Shown piece after piece: positions 25,996 to 35,003 of a stretch of 64,000 nucleotides of DNA (its first letter is position 1; each line of letters opens with the position of its first letter). Both the position numbers and the translations under genes were made by a program. The DNA lies in assembly GCF_010499265.1 (NCBI RefSeq), contig NZ_JAAGSC010000040.1:124001-188000 (forward strand), read 5' to 3'. A model generated the notes under the pieces. That model was not told the origin of the DNA. It was given only the letters and a program-made list of their open reading frames with translations, and did no database searches. Source of the stretch: Wenzhouxiangella limi. Lineage in GTDB: Bacteria; Pseudomonadota; Gammaproteobacteria; Xanthomonadales; Wenzhouxiangellaceae.

Positions 25996-27093
25996 ATGCC
26001 TGAAATGAGCGAAGCACTGCAGCAGCGCATCGAGCAGATCGTGCTCGACGGCCAGCAGCGGGCCCTGGGCCCGGAGTTCCAGGGCGCGTGCGCCCGACCG
26101 CAGCTTGAAATCGTGGATCGAAAGGCCGCCGTGGCGCTGGAAGTGGCCTACCCGGCGCGGCGTTTCGGGCGCCGCCTGGCCGCCGAGCTCAAGAGCGCCA
26201 TCCAGGGTCTGCCCGAGATCGACTCGGCCTCGGTGAAGGTCACCAGCAAGATCAGCCCGCACCAGGTCCAGCCCAACGTGCAGCGACTGCAGGTGGTCAA
26301 GAACATCATCGCCGTGTCCTCGGCCAAGGGCGGGGTCGGCAAGTCGACGGTGTCGGCCAACCTGGCCCTGGCGCTGGCTGCCGAGGGGGCCAAGGTGGGC
26401 ATGCTCGACGCCGACATCTATGGTCCCAGCCAGCCGCGCATGCTGGGCATCAGCGGCCGACCTGATTCGGTCGACGGCACCACCTTCGAGCCGATGATGA
26501 GCTATTCGATCCAGTCGATTTCGGTCGGTTATCTGATCGATGAGGAAGAGCCGATGATCTGGCGCGGGCCGATGGTGACCAAGGCCATGCAGCAGCTGCT
26601 GGGCAACACCCGCTGGAAGGATCTGGACTACTTGATCATCGACATGCCGCCGGGGACCGGCGACATCCAGCTGACCCTGTCGCAGCAGGTGCCGGTGGCC
26701 GGTGCGGTCATCGTGACCACGCCCCAGGACATCGCCACTCTGGATGCGCGCAAGGGTCTGCAGATGTTCCGCAAGGTGAACGTGCCGGTTCTTGGCATTG
26801 TCGAAAACATGAGCCTGCACACCTGCTCCAACTGCGGCCATTCCGAGCACATCTTCGGCAGCGGCGGTGGCGAGCGCATCGCCAACGACTATGGTGTCCC
26901 GCTGCTGGGTTCGCTGCCGCTGGACCTGGCCATCCGCGAGCACGCCGACAACGGCCGGCCGACGGTGGTGGCCGAGCCCGACGGCGACATCGCCGGGCAG
27001 TACCGGCAGATCGCCGTGCGCATGGCGGCCAAGCTGTCGATGCAGGCCACCGACTTCACCCACAAGATGCCCAAGATCGTCATCAAACCATGA
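25996..27093 (+). CDS. apbC: Iron-sulfur cluster carrier protein Mrp/ApbC
   Basis: 365 residues from ATG 25996 (ATG 26005 is also possible). N-terminal DUF59-like domain (about 5-85). P-loop with deviant Walker A SSAKGGVGKST near 108-118, DADIYGPSQPRML switch, IIDMPPGTGD, and the cluster-binding CSNCG motif near 280. It carries and inserts 4Fe-4S clusters. Its stop overlaps DUF3305 by ATGA, tying it to the formate dehydrogenase accessory genes. Only 43 bases separate it from the divergent BNR gene. Confidence 0.94.
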   Translation: MPEMSEALQQRIEQIVLDGQQRALGPEFQGACARPQLEIVDRKAAVALEVAYPARRFGRRLAAELKSAIQGLPEIDSASVKVTSKISPHQVQPNVQRLQVVKNIIAVSSAKGGVGKSTVSANLALALAAEGAKVGMLDADIYGPSQPRMLGISGRPDSVDGTTFEPMMSYSIQSISVGYLIDEEEPMIWRGPMVTKAMQQLLGNTRWKDLDYLIIDMPPGTGDIQLTLSQQVPVAGAVIVTTPQDIATLDARKGLQMFRKVNVPVLGIVENMSLHTCSNCGHSEHIFGSGGGERIANDYGVPLLGSLPLDLAIREHADNGRPTVVAEPDGDIAGQYRQIAVRMAAKLSMQATDFTHKMPKIVIKP

Positions 27094-27575
27094 ATATCGA
27101 ACGTTACGCCCGTCGGCCCATGACGGTGATGATGGAGCGCACCGGCACGCGCTGGCAGGTGATCGGCATACTGCCGTCTCCGGCTGCAGCGGCCGGGCAG
27201 CGGCGCCGTGAGCTGGTGCGCGACGGTGGTGATTCCTGCATTTATCGCTGGGAGGGGCTGGAGTTGACGCTGACGCCCGATGCCTGCGACGATTACTGGT
27301 TCAATCTGACCAGTGCTCAGCCTCGTCTGTACGTGATTTGCCAGGTTGACGCCGACGGCGAGCCGCAGCCGCTGCGGATCACCGCCGATCAGGACGACTC
27401 GGTCGCGGCCGAGGAAGTCGAGGAGTTGTTCTACCAGGCCGCCATGCCCGCGTCCATCGTTCTGTGGATCAAGGAGTATGTTGCCACCCATTACCGACCC
27501 GGGCCGCGCAAGCAGAAGATCAAGGGCAAGCAGGGCGATAAATACCGGACACCGTTCGACGTGAAAAAGCCATGA
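27090..27575 (+). CDS. DUF3305 protein (formate dehydrogenase-associated)
   Basis: 161 residues, soluble, no metal motifs. Recognised as DUF3305 from the early PMTVMMERTGTRWQV segment and the DYWFNLTSAQPRLYVIC core. The basic tail (RKQKIKGKQGDKYRTPFDV) is typical. DUF3305 and DUF3306 occur with formate dehydrogenase operons in proteobacteria; their job is not established. It overlaps genes on both sides by 4 bases. Confidence 0.85.
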   Translation: MNIERYARRPMTVMMERTGTRWQVIGILPSPAAAAGQRRRELVRDGGDSCIYRWEGLELTLTPDACDDYWFNLTSAQPRLYVICQVDADGEPQPLRITADQDDSVAAEEVEELFYQAAMPASIVLWIKEYVATHYRPGPRKQKIKGKQGDKYRTPFDVKKP

Positions 27576-28255
27576 CCGAAGACGAAGGCTTCCTGCAGCG
27601 CTGGTCGCGGCGCAAGCAGTCCGCGCTGCGCGATGACGAGGTCTCCGAGGACGAATCGCAAACCCCCGGGGCCGATGAAGAGGCTGGTCTCATTGAGCCT
27701 TCAGCCGAGGAAGCCTCGTCGGCTGAGCTTGAGGCAGGGTCGGCTTCTGAGGCGGAGCTTGAGCCTGAACCCCCGGGTGACGAAGACATGCCCCCGCTGG
27801 AATCGATTGATGAAAGCGGCAGCGTGGCGGCTTTTCTCTCTCCCCGCGTCAGCGAGGGCCTGCGACGGGCCGCGCTGCGTCGCCTGTTCCGCCAGCCCAA
27901 GTACAACGTGGTTGACATGCTCGACGACTACGCAGAGGACTACAGCAAGCCGGTCGCGCTGGGCAGTGTCGTGACCGCGGACATGCGCTACCGCGCCGAG
28001 CAGGCGGCCAAGCGGATGGAGCGCAAACTCAAGGAATCGCTGGCTGACAAGGACGAAGAGGGCGAGTCGGTTGCAGCGACCGATGTGAATACCGAGGCCC
28101 CCGCAGAGCCAATCCCCCGGACAGGGGAAGAAACGATGGCCAGCGCTGGCGACAGGCCTGAGACCACCGACGGTCTCACTGACGATAGACATGAAAGTCG
28201 CGATGACGATCGCGATGACGATCTGAACGACAATCCCGATCGGCGGCCCGGCTGA
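27572..28255 (+). CDS. DUF3306 protein (formate dehydrogenase-associated)
   Basis: 227 residues. A conserved FLQRWSRRKQSA N-terminus and a central LRRLFRQPKYNVVDMLDDYAEDY block define DUF3306. The rest is very acidic and low-complexity, probably disordered (about 20-70 and 165-227). It is coupled to DUF3305. A cytosolic assembly partner role for the dehydrogenase is plausible but unproven. Confidence 0.85.
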   Translation: MTEDEGFLQRWSRRKQSALRDDEVSEDESQTPGADEEAGLIEPSAEEASSAELEAGSASEAELEPEPPGDEDMPPLESIDESGSVAAFLSPRVSEGLRRAALRRLFRQPKYNVVDMLDDYAEDYSKPVALGSVVTADMRYRAEQAAKRMERKLKESLADKDEEGESVAATDVNTEAPAEPIPRTGEETMASAGDRPETTDGLTDDRHESRDDDRDDDLNDNPDRRPG

Positions 28256-28274
28256 TCAACACCGAAGGAATCCC

Positions 28275-29978
28275 GTGCAAGAAGATCTTCTCGATATTGA
28301 ACAACTGAGCGCCGCTGGCCCGACCGGCAAGGCCCGGGCCGCGGCCCTGGCCGATTTCGATCCGCCGCCGGAACCGATGGAGTGGGTGGAATACCGTTCC
28401 GAGGGGCGGCTGCTGATCATCGGGCCGGCCGACGAAGCCTGGCCGATCGCCGAGCAGCTCAAGTCGGACCTGAAGTGCACCATGCTCGCCACCGCGCCGC
28501 CCAGCGAGCCGCCAGATCGCGCGCCACCGGGCCGCTACCTGGATGGCCGCCCGCTGGAGCTATCCGGATACCTGGGTGAATTCACCCTGAAAGTCGAGGT
28601 TGACCGCGGTCGTGTGATTGAGGCCGGTCCGGCTTTTGGTATTGATCCGGGCACTTTCGACCTGGTGCTGGATCTGGACGGTTCCGCCGACTCGGGCGTG
28701 GACGAGCCGCCGCCGGGTTATTTCCGGGTTCGCAGCGAAGCCGATCTGGAGCGGGCGCTCGCGGAACTGCCGGACATGGTCGGCGAGTTTCAGAAACCCC
28801 GGTTCTTTGCCTACGATGCCGACATCTGCGCTCATGGCTCGCGCGGTCTGAGCGGCTGCCGCAAGTGCGTGGACGCCTGCGCGACCGGCGCGGTCTTCAG
28901 CGTCGGCGAAAAAGTCGAGGTCGATCCATACCTGTGCCAGGGCTGCGGCAGCTGCGTGACCGTTTGTCCTTCCGGGGCGATGAGCTACGCCGCACCGTCA
29001 TCGGAAGATCTGCTCGATTCGGTGCGCCGCCTGCTGGCCAACTATCGCGCCCACGCCGGCGCCGAAGCGGTGGCCCCGGATGTCCTGATCTACAGCGCAG
29101 AGAGCGCCGCGGATACGCTCGCCGCCCGGGCATCCGAGCTGCCCGAACACGTGTTGCCCGTGGCCGTCGAGAACGCCGGCTCGGTCGGTGCCGACAGCTG
29201 GCTGGCCATCCTGGCCTACGGCGCTGGTCGGATCATTTTGCTGAGCGGAGAGGAGCCGGCGCCTACGCTGGGCGATGCCACGCGCCGCCAGATCGATATC
29301 TATCGCCCCATCCTGACCGGCCTGGGCGACCCGCACAGCGATGAGCGCGTCCAATTCTGGGCCGGATCCGTCGAGGCGGCCTCGGTGGCGGTTCCTTTAG
29401 CGCCCATGACCAGCACCCCGGCCACCTTCGCCGCGCTGGGTACCAAGCGCGAAATCCTGCGCCAGGCGCTGGGGCATCTGCATGCCGAAGCCGGGAGTGA
29501 ACGGGTCGAGACCGTGGCGCTGCCCTCCTCGGCGCCTTTTGGCAAAATCGAGGTCGACGCCGATGCCTGCACGCTGTGCATGGCCTGCGTGTCGGTGTGC
29601 CCGGTTTCGGCCATCCAGGGCGGGGGCGACCTGCCGCAGCTGTACTTTCGCGAAGACCACTGCGTGCAGTGCGGGATGTGCGAATCCTCATGTCCGGAAG
29701 ACGCCATCAGCCTGCAGGCGCGGATGCATTTTCCCGCCCACCTGGAGCCGGCCCGCCGCCTGCTCAACGAAGAGGAGATGCATCACTGCGATGCCTGCGG
29801 CAAGCCTTTCGCCACGCGCAAGATGATGGAAAGCATGCTGCGGCGTCTGCAGGGGCACTGGATGTTTCAGGGCGAGGAAGCCCTGGCCCGCATTCGATTG
29901 TGCGAAGACTGTCGCATCCAGAGGATGTACGAAGACGAGGGCGGTGTGGTCGCGCATCCGCCTGAGCGTCGCAATTGA
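28275..29978 (+). CDS. Multi-cluster 4Fe-4S ferredoxin-like protein of the FDH cluster
   Basis: 567 residues from GTG 28275, with GAAGGA 6 bases upstream. Two paired ferredoxin blocks: about 185-240 (CRKCVDAC...CQGCGSCVTVC) and about 432-480 (CTLCMACVSVC...CVQCGMCESSC), giving about four clusters. A C-terminal zinc-ribbon-like set (CDACGKPF and CEDC) follows. The region between resembles a degenerate nucleotide or flavin domain. There is no signal peptide, so it is cytosolic. It may supply electrons for cofactor maturation or link formate oxidation to the cytosolic pool (inference). Confidence 0.85.
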   Translation: MQEDLLDIEQLSAAGPTGKARAAALADFDPPPEPMEWVEYRSEGRLLIIGPADEAWPIAEQLKSDLKCTMLATAPPSEPPDRAPPGRYLDGRPLELSGYLGEFTLKVEVDRGRVIEAGPAFGIDPGTFDLVLDLDGSADSGVDEPPPGYFRVRSEADLERALAELPDMVGEFQKPRFFAYDADICAHGSRGLSGCRKCVDACATGAVFSVGEKVEVDPYLCQGCGSCVTVCPSGAMSYAAPSSEDLLDSVRRLLANYRAHAGAEAVAPDVLIYSAESAADTLAARASELPEHVLPVAVENAGSVGADSWLAILAYGAGRIILLSGEEPAPTLGDATRRQIDIYRPILTGLGDPHSDERVQFWAGSVEAASVAVPLAPMTSTPATFAALGTKREILRQALGHLHAEAGSERVETVALPSSAPFGKIEVDADACTLCMACVSVCPVSAIQGGGDLPQLYFREDHCVQCGMCESSCPEDAISLQARMHFPAHLEPARRLLNEEEMHHCDACGKPFATRKMMESMLRRLQGHWMFQGEEALARIRLCEDCRIQRMYEDEGGVVAHPPERRN

Positions 29979-30014
29979 TCTTGCGAAATCGCTTACGACT
30001 TTGGTCGATACAAC

Positions 30015-30044
30015 TTGACTTGTCGGCATTCGCAAGACTACATT
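30015..30044 (+). promoter_or_regulatory. Possible promoter before the torD-fdh operon
   Basis: TTGACT (30015-30020), 18 bases, then TACATT (30039-30044). It sits in a 93-base gap after the ferredoxin gene, so the operon proper may start here even though genes upstream point the same way. A half-site TTGACTTG resembles that of the second fdh operon, but the other half is degenerate. Confidence 0.4.
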
Positions 30045-30071
30045 GTTGCTTCGGGGAAAGGTACAAATGAG

Positions 30072-30719
30072 ATGCAACAAATCGGAGAGAGCGCGGTGAG
30101 CGATCACCGCCCTTTGGAAACAACAAGCTCAGCCGAAGGCGCGAAGGCCCGGACCGAGGCCTATGGGCTTCTGGCCGGTCTATTGCGCAACCCGCCGAGC
30201 GCCGAGCTCCTGCAGCTTTTGGCCGATCGTGCTGACGGTCCGGGGCAGGCGCAGCGGCCGACCGACCTTCAGGCTGCCTGGACGAGGTTGTCGGAAGCCG
30301 CCCGAAGCGCTGATCCTGCGGCGGTTGACGACGAATTCCACAAGCTGTTCATTGGCCTGGGGCGCGGCGAATTGCTGCCCTACGGCAGTTATTACCTCAC
30401 CGGTTTTTTGATGGACAAGCCGCTGGCGGCATTGCGCGACGAGCTCTCTCGCCTTGGAATCCAGCGTGCCGACGGCGTGTCCGAACCGGAAGATCACGCG
30501 GCCGCCATCTGCGAGACGATGGTGCTGCTGGCCGATCCTGAGCACGGCATTCCGTTGCCCGGCCAGCAGGCTTTTTTCAGCGAGTATGTGGGCGCCTGGT
30601 TGCCCCGGTTTTTCAGTGATGTTCAGGGCGCGAAGAATGCCGATTTCTACCGGTCGGTCGGCCGGCTGGGAGAAGCATTCATGGAGTTTGAAAGAGTTTG
30701 GCTCAGTTTGCCAGAATAA
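30072..30719 (+). CDS. TorD/DmsD family chaperone for formate dehydrogenase
   Basis: 215 residues from ATG 30072, all-helical. It carries the family hallmark EPEDHAA near residue 140 and the FHKLFIGLGRGELLPYGSYYLTG segment. Such chaperones hold the Tat substrate and help insert Mo-bisMGD before export. Placed directly before two Tat-signal genes, it most likely serves FdhA. AAAGG precedes the start. Confidence 0.9.
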   Translation: MQQIGESAVSDHRPLETTSSAEGAKARTEAYGLLAGLLRNPPSAELLQLLADRADGPGQAQRPTDLQAAWTRLSEAARSADPAAVDDEFHKLFIGLGRGELLPYGSYYLTGFLMDKPLAALRDELSRLGIQRADGVSEPEDHAAAICETMVLLADPEHGIPLPGQQAFFSEYVGAWLPRFFSDVQGAKNADFYRSVGRLGEAFMEFERVWLSLPE

Positions 30720-30736
30720 TCCTATTGGAGAGAGAC

Positions 30737-30955
30737 ATGAAACGAGCAAGTGAATCTGCACCCAAGCCAGCCATCGACTTGTCGCGCCGTCGACTCATGA
30801 CCGGCGCGATCGGTGCCGGTGCCGCAGCCGGCCTGGGCCTGGTGTCCATCAACGGGCAGGCAGCTGCCCCGGAGCAGTCCAAGCCCAAGGCGGAAAGCAC
30901 CTGCTACCGCGAAACCGACCACATTCGGCGCTACTACGACAGCGCCCGCTTCTAA
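30737..30955 (+). CDS. FdhX-like small twin-arginine-signal protein (copy 1)
   Basis: 72 residues. Twin-arginine signal SRRRLMTGAIGAGAAAGLGL, then a short mature region ending in YRETDHIRRYYDSARF. The same tail recurs in the second operon, so it is under selection. Such small proteins precede fdhA in several proteobacteria (called FdhX in Shewanella); their function is unknown. GGAGAGAG supports the start. Confidence 0.85.
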   Translation: MKRASESAPKPAIDLSRRRLMTGAIGAGAAAGLGLVSINGQAAAPEQSKPKAESTCYRETDHIRRYYDSARF

Positions 30956-30994
30956 AGGCCGCCCCTGGCGCCGAATCCAGTCTGGAGGAGAACT

Positions 30995-33967
30995 ATGAAA
31001 CTTATTCGCAAGCAAGCCGCCAACGAGGCCGTCCGCGCCTCCCGGGGCAAGGCCTTTGATCGCCGGACGTTTCTCAAGCGTTCCGGCTTGACCGCCGGTG
31101 GCACCGCACTGGCAGCCTCGGTGCCGCTGAGCATGATGCGTCGCGTCGACGCGCAGCAGCCGGCCGAGGGCAACTCGGGGCCTATTGAGATCAAGCGCAC
31201 CGTCTGCAGCCACTGCTCGGTTGGATGCGGCGCCAAGGCGACCGTTCAAAACGGCGTCTGGATCGGCCAGGAGCCCGATTTCGACTCGCCGTTCAACATG
31301 GGTGGTCACTGCGCCAAGGGTGCGGCCCTGCGCTCGCACGGGCACAGCGACAAGCGGGTGAAATACCCGATGAAGCTTGAGGGCGGCCAGTGGAAGCGGC
31401 TGAGCTGGGATCAGGCGATCGACGAGATCGGCGACAAGTTCATGCAGATTCGTGAAGAGTCCGGACCGGATTCGGTCTGGCACTGCGGCTCCTCCAAGGC
31501 CAATAACGAGGGCGCCTATCTGCAGCGCAAGTACGCCGCTTTCTGGGGTACCAACAACATGGACCACCAGGCCCGCATCTGCCACTCGACCACGGTCGCC
31601 GGCGTTGCCAATACCTGGGGCTATGGTGCGATGACCAACTCCTACAACGACATGCACAACTGCAAGTCGATGATCTTCATCGGGTCAAATGCCGCCGAGG
31701 CCCACCCGGTGGCCATGCAGCACATCCTGCGCGGCAAGGAGAACGGCTCGAAGCTGGTCGTGGTCGACCCGCGTCTGACCCGCACCGCCGCCCACGCCGA
31801 CCAGCACATCCGCATCCGGCCCGGTACCGACATTCCGTTCGTCTGGGGCCTGCTCTGGCACATTTTCGAAAACGGCTGGGAAGACAGCGAATACATCCGC
31901 CAGCGCGTCTACGCCATGGATGAAATCCGCCGCGAAGTCGCCAACTGGACGCCCGACAAGGTCGAAGATATCGCCGGTGTGCCGGAAGACCAGATGTACC
32001 AGTGCGCCAAGACGCTGGCCGAAAACCGGCCGGGCACCATCGTCTGGTGCATGGGCGGTACCCAGCACCATGTCGGTAACGCCAACACCCGGGCCTACTG
32101 CGTGCTGCAGCTGGCGCTGGGCAATATCGGCAAATCCGGCGGTGGCGCCAACATCTTCCGCGGCCACGACAACGTCCAGGGCGCGACCGACGTCGGACCC
32201 AACTGTCACACCTTGCCAGGCTACTACGGTTTGTCCGAGGCTGGCTGGCGCCACTGGGCGCGGGTCTGGGACGTCGATTTCGAGTGGCTCAAGAATCGCT
32301 TCGACGACGGGCGCTACGCCGACAACTCGGGCAACCCGGCCCATCCCATGAACCTGCCTGGCGTGCCCGTTTCGCGCTGGATCGACGGCATTCTGGAAGA
32401 CCCGGAGAATTTCTCCCAGCGTGACAACATCCGCGCGGTCTTCTTCCAGGGCCACGCTGTCAACAGCCAGGTCCGGGGGGTGGAAATGAAAAAGGCCGTC
32501 GAGAAACTCGACCTGGTCGTCATCTCCGATCCCTATCCGACCCACCTGGCGATCATGTCCGAGCGTACCGACGGCGTTTATCTGCTGCCGACGGCCACCC
32601 AGTTCGAGCAGTCCGGTTCCTGCACCGCCTCGAACCGTTCGCTGCAGTGGCGCGAAAAGGTCATCGATCCGCTCTATGAGTCCAAGACCGATGCCCAGAT
32701 CCTGTACCTGATGGCCAAGAAGTTCGGCTTCGCCGACGAAATGTTCAAAAACATCTCTGTCAGTGAAGACGGAACGCCCAGCCCTGAGGACACGCTGCGC
32801 GAGATCAACCGCGGCACCTGGACCATCGGCTACACCGGCCAGAGCCCGGAACGTCTGAAGCTGCACCTGGAAAACAAGCACACCTTCAACACCACGACGC
32901 TGAAAGCCCAGGGTGGGCCCTGCGACGGCGATACCTACGGCATGCCGTGGCCGTGCTGGGGGACGCCGGAGGTCAAGCACCCGGGCTCACACGTCCTCTA
33001 CAACCCGGATCTGCCGGTGTCCCAAGGCGGCCTGCCGTTCCGCGCCCGCTTCGGTACCGAGCACAATGGCACCAACATTCTGGCCGAGGATTCCTGGAGC
33101 AAGGATTCAGAGATCCAGGAAGGGCATCCCGCGGTGACCTACGGCATGCTTCGCACCATGGGTTGGCATAGCGAACTGACCCCGGATGAAATGGCTACGA
33201 TTGCCTGGGTTGCCGGATTGGCCGACAAGCCCAACGGCAGCGTCAGCGAGGCCGACATCGCCGAGTACCGGACGATGGAGTCCGATGCCCTCGACGGGGT
33301 GGCCTGGCATACCGACCTCTCCGGCGGTATCCAGCGCATCTGCCTGAAGCACGAGGTTGCGCCGTTCGGCAACGCCAAGGCGCGCGCGATCGTCTGGACC
33401 TTCCCGGATCCCGTGCCCATCCACCGCGAGCCGCTGTACACGCCGCGCTACGACCTGGTCGACCAGTATCCGACCCACGACGATATGCAGACCCGCTGGC
33501 GTCTTCCGACGCGCTATGCATCGGTCCAGGCCGATGATTTCTCCGGCGATTTCCCGCTGGTCTTCACCAGCGGCCGTCTGGTCGAATACGAAGGCGGCGG
33601 TGAGGAAACCCGCTCCATGAGCTGGCTGGCCGAACTGCAGCAGGAAATGTTCGTCGAGATCAATCCGACCGACGCCAACGACCGCGGTCTGCGCGACAAT
33701 GACTGGGTCTGGCTGGAAGGGCCGGAAGGCGGGCGGATCAAGATTCGCGCCATGATCACCGAACGCGTGGGTCGAGGCGTCGTCTGGACACCGTTCCACT
33801 TCGGTGGCTGGTTCCAGGGCGAAGATCTGGTCGGCCGCTACCCGGAAGGCACCGCGCCGTACGTACGTGGAGAGGCTTGTAATACCGCCAAGACCTACGG
33901 ATACGATCCCATCACTCTGATGCAGGAGACCAAGTCGACCCTGTGCCAGATCCAGAAGGCCGCCTGA
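30995..33967 (+). CDS. fdhA: Periplasmic formate dehydrogenase alpha subunit (copy 1)
   Basis: 990 residues. The Tat signal has R23-R24 in DRRTFLKRSG. The 4Fe-4S ligands are C71, C74, C78 and C106. The Mo ligand is Cys196 in RICHSTTVAG, with the conserved His next to it; there is no selenocysteine stop in frame. Mo-bisMGD domains follow to the C-terminus. It oxidises formate to CO2 in the periplasm and passes electrons through FdhB to the cytochrome b subunit and quinone. GGAGGAG precedes the start. Confidence 0.95.
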   Translation: MKLIRKQAANEAVRASRGKAFDRRTFLKRSGLTAGGTALAASVPLSMMRRVDAQQPAEGNSGPIEIKRTVCSHCSVGCGAKATVQNGVWIGQEPDFDSPFNMGGHCAKGAALRSHGHSDKRVKYPMKLEGGQWKRLSWDQAIDEIGDKFMQIREESGPDSVWHCGSSKANNEGAYLQRKYAAFWGTNNMDHQARICHSTTVAGVANTWGYGAMTNSYNDMHNCKSMIFIGSNAAEAHPVAMQHILRGKENGSKLVVVDPRLTRTAAHADQHIRIRPGTDIPFVWGLLWHIFENGWEDSEYIRQRVYAMDEIRREVANWTPDKVEDIAGVPEDQMYQCAKTLAENRPGTIVWCMGGTQHHVGNANTRAYCVLQLALGNIGKSGGGANIFRGHDNVQGATDVGPNCHTLPGYYGLSEAGWRHWARVWDVDFEWLKNRFDDGRYADNSGNPAHPMNLPGVPVSRWIDGILEDPENFSQRDNIRAVFFQGHAVNSQVRGVEMKKAVEKLDLVVISDPYPTHLAIMSERTDGVYLLPTATQFEQSGSCTASNRSLQWREKVIDPLYESKTDAQILYLMAKKFGFADEMFKNISVSEDGTPSPEDTLREINRGTWTIGYTGQSPERLKLHLENKHTFNTTTLKAQGGPCDGDTYGMPWPCWGTPEVKHPGSHVLYNPDLPVSQGGLPFRARFGTEHNGTNILAEDSWSKDSEIQEGHPAVTYGMLRTMGWHSELTPDEMATIAWVAGLADKPNGSVSEADIAEYRTMESDALDGVAWHTDLSGGIQRICLKHEVAPFGNAKARAIVWTFPDPVPIHREPLYTPRYDLVDQYPTHDDMQTRWRLPTRYASVQADDFSGDFPLVFTSGRLVEYEGGGEETRSMSWLAELQQEMFVEINPTDANDRGLRDNDWVWLEGPEGGRIKIRAMITERVGRGVVWTPFHFGGWFQGEDLVGRYPEGTAPYVRGEACNTAKTYGYDPITLMQETKSTLCQIQKAA

Positions 33968-33993
33968 GGCTTTAGGAAGGAGGAGACAAGACA

Positions 33994-34584
33994 ATGGCTC
34001 GAATGAAGTTTCTATGTGATGCGGATCGCTGCATCGAGTGCAACGGCTGTGTGACGGCCTGCAAAAACGCCAACGAGGTCCCGTGGGGCGTCAACCGCCG
34101 TCGCGTGGTCACGCTCAACGATGGCCTGCCCGGCGAGAAGTCGATCTCGGTGGCGTGCATGCACTGCACCGACGCGCCATGTGCTGCGGTCTGTCCGACC
34201 GACTGCTTCTACACCACCACCGACGGCATCGTGCTGCACGACAAGGATCTGTGCATCGGCTGCGGCTACTGCTTCTACGCCTGTCCCTTCGGCGCACCGC
34301 AGTTCCCGACCACCGAGGCTTTCGGTGTGCGCGGCAAGATGGACAAGTGCACCTTTTGTGCCGGCGGTCCGGATGAGCCGAATACTGCTTCGGAGTTCGA
34401 GAAGTACGGCGCCAACCGCATTGCCCAAGGCAAGCTGCCGGCCTGCGCCGAGATGTGCGCGACCAAGGCTTTGCTGGCCGGGGACGGTGATCTGGTGGCC
34501 GACATCTATCGTCAGCGCACCATGACCCGCGATTCCCGCCCCCAGACCTGGGGCTGGTCCAAGGCGTACGGTGCCGGGGCATGA
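33994..34584 (+). CDS. fdhB: Formate dehydrogenase beta (iron-sulfur) subunit (copy 1)
   Basis: 196 residues with four ferredoxin-type Cys groups: CIECNGCVTAC, CMHCTDAPCAAVC, CIGCGYCFYAC and the split CTFC...CAEMC set. It has no signal, so it should be exported together with FdhA. GGAAGGAGGAG stands upstream. The last four bases (ATGA) overlap the first small lipoprotein gene. Confidence 0.95.
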   Translation: MARMKFLCDADRCIECNGCVTACKNANEVPWGVNRRRVVTLNDGLPGEKSISVACMHCTDAPCAAVCPTDCFYTTTDGIVLHDKDLCIGCGYCFYACPFGAPQFPTTEAFGVRGKMDKCTFCAGGPDEPNTASEFEKYGANRIAQGKLPACAEMCATKALLAGDGDLVADIYRQRTMTRDSRPQTWGWSKAYGAGA

Positions 34585-34781
34585 TTGGGCGGCGCGTTCT
34601 GACAGCAGCCAGCGCGCTCGCGCTGGCAGTATCCCTGACCGGGTGCTACGAAGATCCCGATGTGACGGTTTATGACCCGGGCGTGTACAAGGGCAAGGAA
34701 GACCCCCTGCTGGCAAAGCTCGAGGACCCCGAGTTCCGGGCCGAGCTGGACGAGCGCTTCGATGGTCAGAGGGATCGCTGA
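34581..34781 (+). CDS. Small FDH-linked lipoprotein, type 1 (copy 1)
   Basis: 66 residues with a lipobox LTGC at C22. The mature part of about 45 residues is charged and conserved in copy 2: GCYE-x-PD at the start, then YKG, DPL, EDPEFRA and a closing QRDR. It is coupled to fdhB by ATGA. I do not recognise a named family. A lipid-anchored periplasmic protein made between FeS and cytochrome subunits could stabilise the complex (inference). Confidence 0.8.
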   Translation: MIGRRVLTAASALALAVSLTGCYEDPDVTVYDPGVYKGKEDPLLAKLEDPEFRAELDERFDGQRDR

Positions 34782-34987
34782 TGAGACCTGCCTTGTTATA
34801 CCGGGTCGGGTTGTCAATGGCGTTGATTCTGTGTGCGGTTGTTCTGCTGACCGGATGCACGCAGAAGACCGCTGACCCCTGGATCAATGAAGGACAGCAG
34901 CAGCGCCTGTCCGGCATGCACGAGCGGGATCAGGAAACGGCCGAGGACCTGCGCTACCGAATGCGTTCGGGCCAGGCGCAGCGATAG
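34781..34987 (+). CDS. Small FDH-linked lipoprotein, type 2
   Basis: 68 residues, lipobox LTGC at C26, then a short mature region with TQKTADPWINEGQQQRL and a helical RDQETAEDLRYRM. Its ATG shares one base with the preceding stop. There is no counterpart in the second fdh operon. Function is unknown. Interaction with the dehydrogenase membrane arm is a guess from position. Confidence 0.75.
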   Translation: MRPALLYRVGLSMALILCAVVLLTGCTQKTADPWINEGQQQRLSGMHERDQETAEDLRYRMRSGQAQR

Positions 34988-35003
34988 CTTGGAGTAAAGA
35001 CTC

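Noticed and set aside
31565-31600. Possible selenocysteine at the FdhA active site
   Set aside because: Both FdhA copies have an ordinary Cys codon at residue 196 and no in-frame TGA, so no Sec insertion is needed despite yqeC nearby.
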